Both the position numbers and the translations under genes were made by a program. Source: a virus. From it: a stretch of 34,192 nt of DNA. The stretch covers positions 1 to 34,192 of IMG/VR virus record IMGVR_UViG_3300046167_000108; one strand, written 5' to 3'. Of this stretch, positions 32,173 to 34,192 are shown one piece after another (positions within the stretch are counted from its first letter, which is position 1; each line of letters starts with the position of its first letter). The notes beneath the pieces were generated by a model. The model was given only the letters and a program-made list of their open reading frames with translations, had not been told where the DNA came from and did no database searches.

Positions 32173-33778
32173 TGTCCTTCTCCTCACGCTGTGTTAATCG
32201 TCCAGTTGCCTCGTTGTAGAATACCTCACACGCCTTGCCTGTCTTACCCGTGTACCTGTTCTTCAACACACGCAGCACGGTCGTGTTTCTGACAACGGCG
32301 TCGTCACTCTGGCTGTTACGCTCCGCACCAATGACCGCATCAGAGAGCTGTGCAATCGACGCAGAGCCACGTAACATACCAAGGCTAGTGACAGCACCGT
32401 CCTCCAACTGCTTCCCTTCAGGGCGTCGTAGGTGGCTCACAAGGAACATACAAATCCCCATCTCCTGTACGAACGTACGTAGCTTAGTCATGATCATGTC
32501 CAAGGCACGTCGTTCATCACCGTTGCTCTGGTCAGACACCAAGATAGAGACGTGATCGAGTACGATATAACGTACGCCTAGTACCTTGACGAAGTATCTC
32601 ATACGGCCCAGTACGTTTTCTATCTCGTTACTACCGAAGTGTTCCCACAGATAGACACGGTTCTCATAGTCCATCGTATCGTACACAAGGTCAATGTCTT
32701 GGTCGTCGTACTCACAGTCAGGTAGGTGGATAGGCTTGTTCAGTTCAAGACCGACAAGCCCACGCATGGTACGCTCAGGCGTCTCCTCAAGGAACATCAA
32801 CCCAAGGTTGTCCTCAGACTGCGCCATAATGGAACTGACAATCTCACGTAGCAGTGTAGACTTACCTAGCCCAGAGCCTGCACAGATCGTCACCAGCTCC
32901 GCCGTGCGTATACCGTAAAGGTGTTTGTTCAGTCCCTCGAATGGGTACTGTACCTCTGCCTTGGTGAGTGGCTTCTTAATCAAATCACGTAGCTCACCAG
33001 CACCAACAATACCTTCAGGTGTGTAAGGCTGGGCAGACCAGAACACTTTGGTGTACATCTCCGCCTGATTGTTAACAAGATAATCACACGCATCCTTGTA
33101 GCCGTTGACGTGCTTAACAATCCTCGCCTTGTTACCGAACAGATCAGCACACTCCTTCGCTGCCTTCTGTCCCGGCTCGTCAGCATCGAAACAAATAACA
33201 ATGTTCTCGAAGCTGTTCAGCCAATCATAAAAAAGGCGACAGTCCTTTGCCGCCGACGTTGCACCGTTACGGACACTGACAACGGGATACTTACTACCTG
33301 TCATTTGGTGAGCCGCTAACGCATCATACTCACCTTCAACGATAGTCACATACTTACCACCTTCAGGGAACAAGTGTTGGCCATACATTCCTGCGTTCTT
33401 CCAATCTCCAACGATACTGAACCGCTTGTCAGGGTTACGAACCTTAGCAGCTATCGGCTTTGTTGGATCGTCAGGGTTGTAGTAACCGAATGTTGTAACT
33501 TCACCTTGCTTGAGTGCTGCGTACTTCTTCGCCGTCGTTCCTGTAATGAGACGGTCAGTAATCGTACGGTACTCCGCTGTGATTAACCGATGTTCTGTCT
33601 GACTGAACGATGGCTTTGGCGCATCGCTGATAGATCCTAGCTCTCTCACGTTATCCTTCGTTGCGGCTTTGGTGTACTTGCTACAGTTAAAACAATAACT
33701 AGAGCCGTCCTCGTTGTACGATAACGCATCACTGCTACCGCAATCTGAACACGGTTGGTGCGTCTCAGTGAATGCCAT
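32159..33778 (-). CDS. Primase-helicase (T7 gp4-like)
   Basis: The ATG at 33778 is chosen over an upstream in-frame codon at 33814 because AGGA stands just before it and because the zinc ribbon then begins at residue 10. Cys10, 13, 29 and 32 bind zinc for template recognition. TOPRIM motifs follow (VTIVEGEYDALAA, VICFDADEPGQKA). The C-terminal RecA-type helicase has Walker A AGSGLGKST and Walker B YIVLDHVS. The 539-residue protein (T7: 566) unwinds DNA and makes primers at the fork. It is the first large gene of the leftward operon after the short genes. The assignment is secure. Confidence 0.95.
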   Translation of the reverse strand: MAFTETHQPCSDCGSSDALSYNEDGSSYCFNCSKYTKAATKDNVRELGSISDAPKPSFSQTEHRLITAEYRTITDRLITGTTAKKYAALKQGEVTTFGYYNPDDPTKPIAAKVRNPDKRFSIVGDWKNAGMYGQHLFPEGGKYVTIVEGEYDALAAHQMTGSKYPVVSVRNGATSAAKDCRLFYDWLNSFENIVICFDADEPGQKAAKECADLFGNKARIVKHVNGYKDACDYLVNNQAEMYTKVFWSAQPYTPEGIVGAGELRDLIKKPLTKAEVQYPFEGLNKHLYGIRTAELVTICAGSGLGKSTLLREIVSSIMAQSEDNLGLMFLEETPERTMRGLVGLELNKPIHLPDCEYDDQDIDLVYDTMDYENRVYLWEHFGSNEIENVLGRMRYFVKVLGVRYIVLDHVSILVSDQSNGDERRALDMIMTKLRTFVQEMGICMFLVSHLRRPEGKQLEDGAVTSLGMLRGSASIAQLSDAVIGAERNSQSDDAVVRNTTVLRVLKNRYTGKTGKACEVFYNEATGRLTQREEKDSAVL

Positions 33779-33947
33779 AACGTCCTGCCCCCATGTCAGT
33801 GTAAAGCTCGTCAACTTCTTCGTCGTCCATTGCTTCTAACAAGTCAGTAAAGAAACCACCTGCGATGTTCATAGCTTCAATGAGCGTCAACGTCTCAAGC
33901 TGTCGTTCAACAAGCTCACTTACTTTCTGTTCTTTAGAGATACTCAT
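33765..33947 (-). CDS. Small acidic protein, 60 aa
   Basis: The sequence begins MSISKEQKVSELVERQLETL with helices, includes AMNIAGGFFTDLLEAMDDEE and overlaps the primase-helicase by 14 bases. It has a weak TAAGG site about nine bases before the ATG. It is acidic and helical, with no motif I can name. Similar short proteins precede primase genes in related marine phages. A modulatory role for primase-helicase or host factors is only conjecture. Confidence 0.65.
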   Translation of the reverse strand: MSISKEQKVSELVERQLETLTLIEAMNIAGGFFTDLLEAMDDEEVDELYTDMGAGRYGIH

Positions 33948-34004
33948 AGGTTAAATACCTTATAAGATAATATTTTTAAATTAAACTTTTCTGCTTCTGT
34001 ATAG

Positions 34005-34035
34005 ATTATAAACACAGCTCACAGTTCTTCGTCAA
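34005..34035 (-). promoter_or_regulatory. Candidate secondary leftward promoter before primase block
   Basis: On the minus strand TTGACG (34035-34030), a 19-base spacer and TATAAT (34010-34005) precede the 60-residue gene and primase-helicase. The -10 is perfect but the spacer is long, and the -35 lies in the last codons of the preceding gene. The gap 33948-34018 is A/T-rich, so the match may be chance. Confidence 0.35.
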
Positions 34036-34192
34036 CAATGTGTTCAATAATTTTATCGTAGACGTGTTGATCAATCATCTCAACCAGCTCAACTCCGTGC
34101 CACTTGACAGAGTCGAGGACGATCAAACCATCCTCGCTGGTAAACTCTACGGTAATGTCAACCAGTATTTCTACGTCAAATAGATTACATTC
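34019..34192 (-). CDS. Gene cut by the right edge, 57 aa visible (60 if joined to base 1)
   Basis: From base 34192 the minus strand is open for 57 codons (ECNLFDVEILVDITVEFTSE onward) to TGA at 34019. There is no start codon at its beginning, so it enters from outside the window. Joining to bases 9-1 adds Met-Arg-Gly and creates a complete 60-residue protein. It is acidic, with alternating hydrophobic residues at the start and helices at the end (IIEHIVDEEL). No family is recognised. It belongs to the same leftward early operon. Confidence 0.72.
   Translation of the reverse strand, partial: ECNLFDVEILVDITVEFTSEDGLIVLDSVKWHGVELVEMIDQHVYDKIIEHIVDEEL

Noticed and set aside
32159-33814. Longer primase-helicase start at 33814
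   Set aside because: The ATG at 33778 has a nearby AGGA and places the zinc ribbon at the normal N-terminal distance.
1-34192. Prophage or integrating phage; tRNA genes
   Set aside because: No integrase, excisionase, attachment-like repeat at the ends or tRNA cloverleaf was seen by eye; a dedicated tRNA scan was not possible.

Overview
The window looks like the whole genome of a short-tailed, T7-like marine phage (podovirus). It carries one complete set of virion genes (small and large terminase, portal, scaffold, capsid, tail-tube proteins, fibres, ejection-type proteins, holin, endolysin). It also has one T7-style replication set: primase-helicase, family A DNA polymerase, gp2.5-like SSB, FEN-type exonuclease and endonuclease I. 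I see no integrase, tRNA, CRISPR array or phage RNA polymerase. The combination of T7-like replication genes, an adenosylcobalamin-dependent (class II) ribonucleotide reductase and no RNA polymerase resembles the marine cobavirus / roseophage SIO1-type phages (Zobellviridae). That placement is inference from gene content, not from a search.

Layout. A 664-bp gene-free region (1644-2307) separates two opposed transcription units. The rightward late unit (2308-25384) runs: TerS, M15 endolysin, TerL, portal, a cluster of tiny lysine-rich proteins, scaffold, capsid, a terminator, fibres with an HNH gene, a lysis/membrane block, a 1135-residue collagen-like/coiled-coil protein, tail-tube proteins, and ejection-type proteins. 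The leftward early unit starts at 1643 with small uncharacterised genes, one of them resembling sigma-70 region 4. It reaches position 1 and appears to continue from 34192 down to 25386 through primase-helicase, nucleases, polymerase, SSB, phosphoesterase and ribonucleotide reductase. If the last base is joined to the first, an in-frame ATG at 9-7 (minus strand) completes the gene cut at the right edge, with an ATGA overlap to its neighbour. The record therefore reads as a circularly permuted, complete 34,192-base genome with a single early and a single late unit. The two units converge at 25384/25386, where a UUCG-tetraloop terminator serves the leftward unit.

Gene expression probably relies on host RNA polymerase. 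Two strong sigma-70 promoters (TTGACA-17-TACAAT at 2152 and a perfect TTGACA-17-TATAAT at 7641) drive late genes, and the divergent region holds a dense GTTAC repeat cluster that could be an operator array or origin.

A striking anomaly is that five otherwise well-conserved genes are each broken by a single-base frame change: S74 tail fibre, HNH endonuclease, tail-tube protein B-like, class II RNR and DNA polymerase. Four of the five are mended by removing one base. Sequencing or assembly error is the simplest reading; the RNR site also has some features of a programmed +1 frameshift. The reading frames given here for these five genes span both parts.
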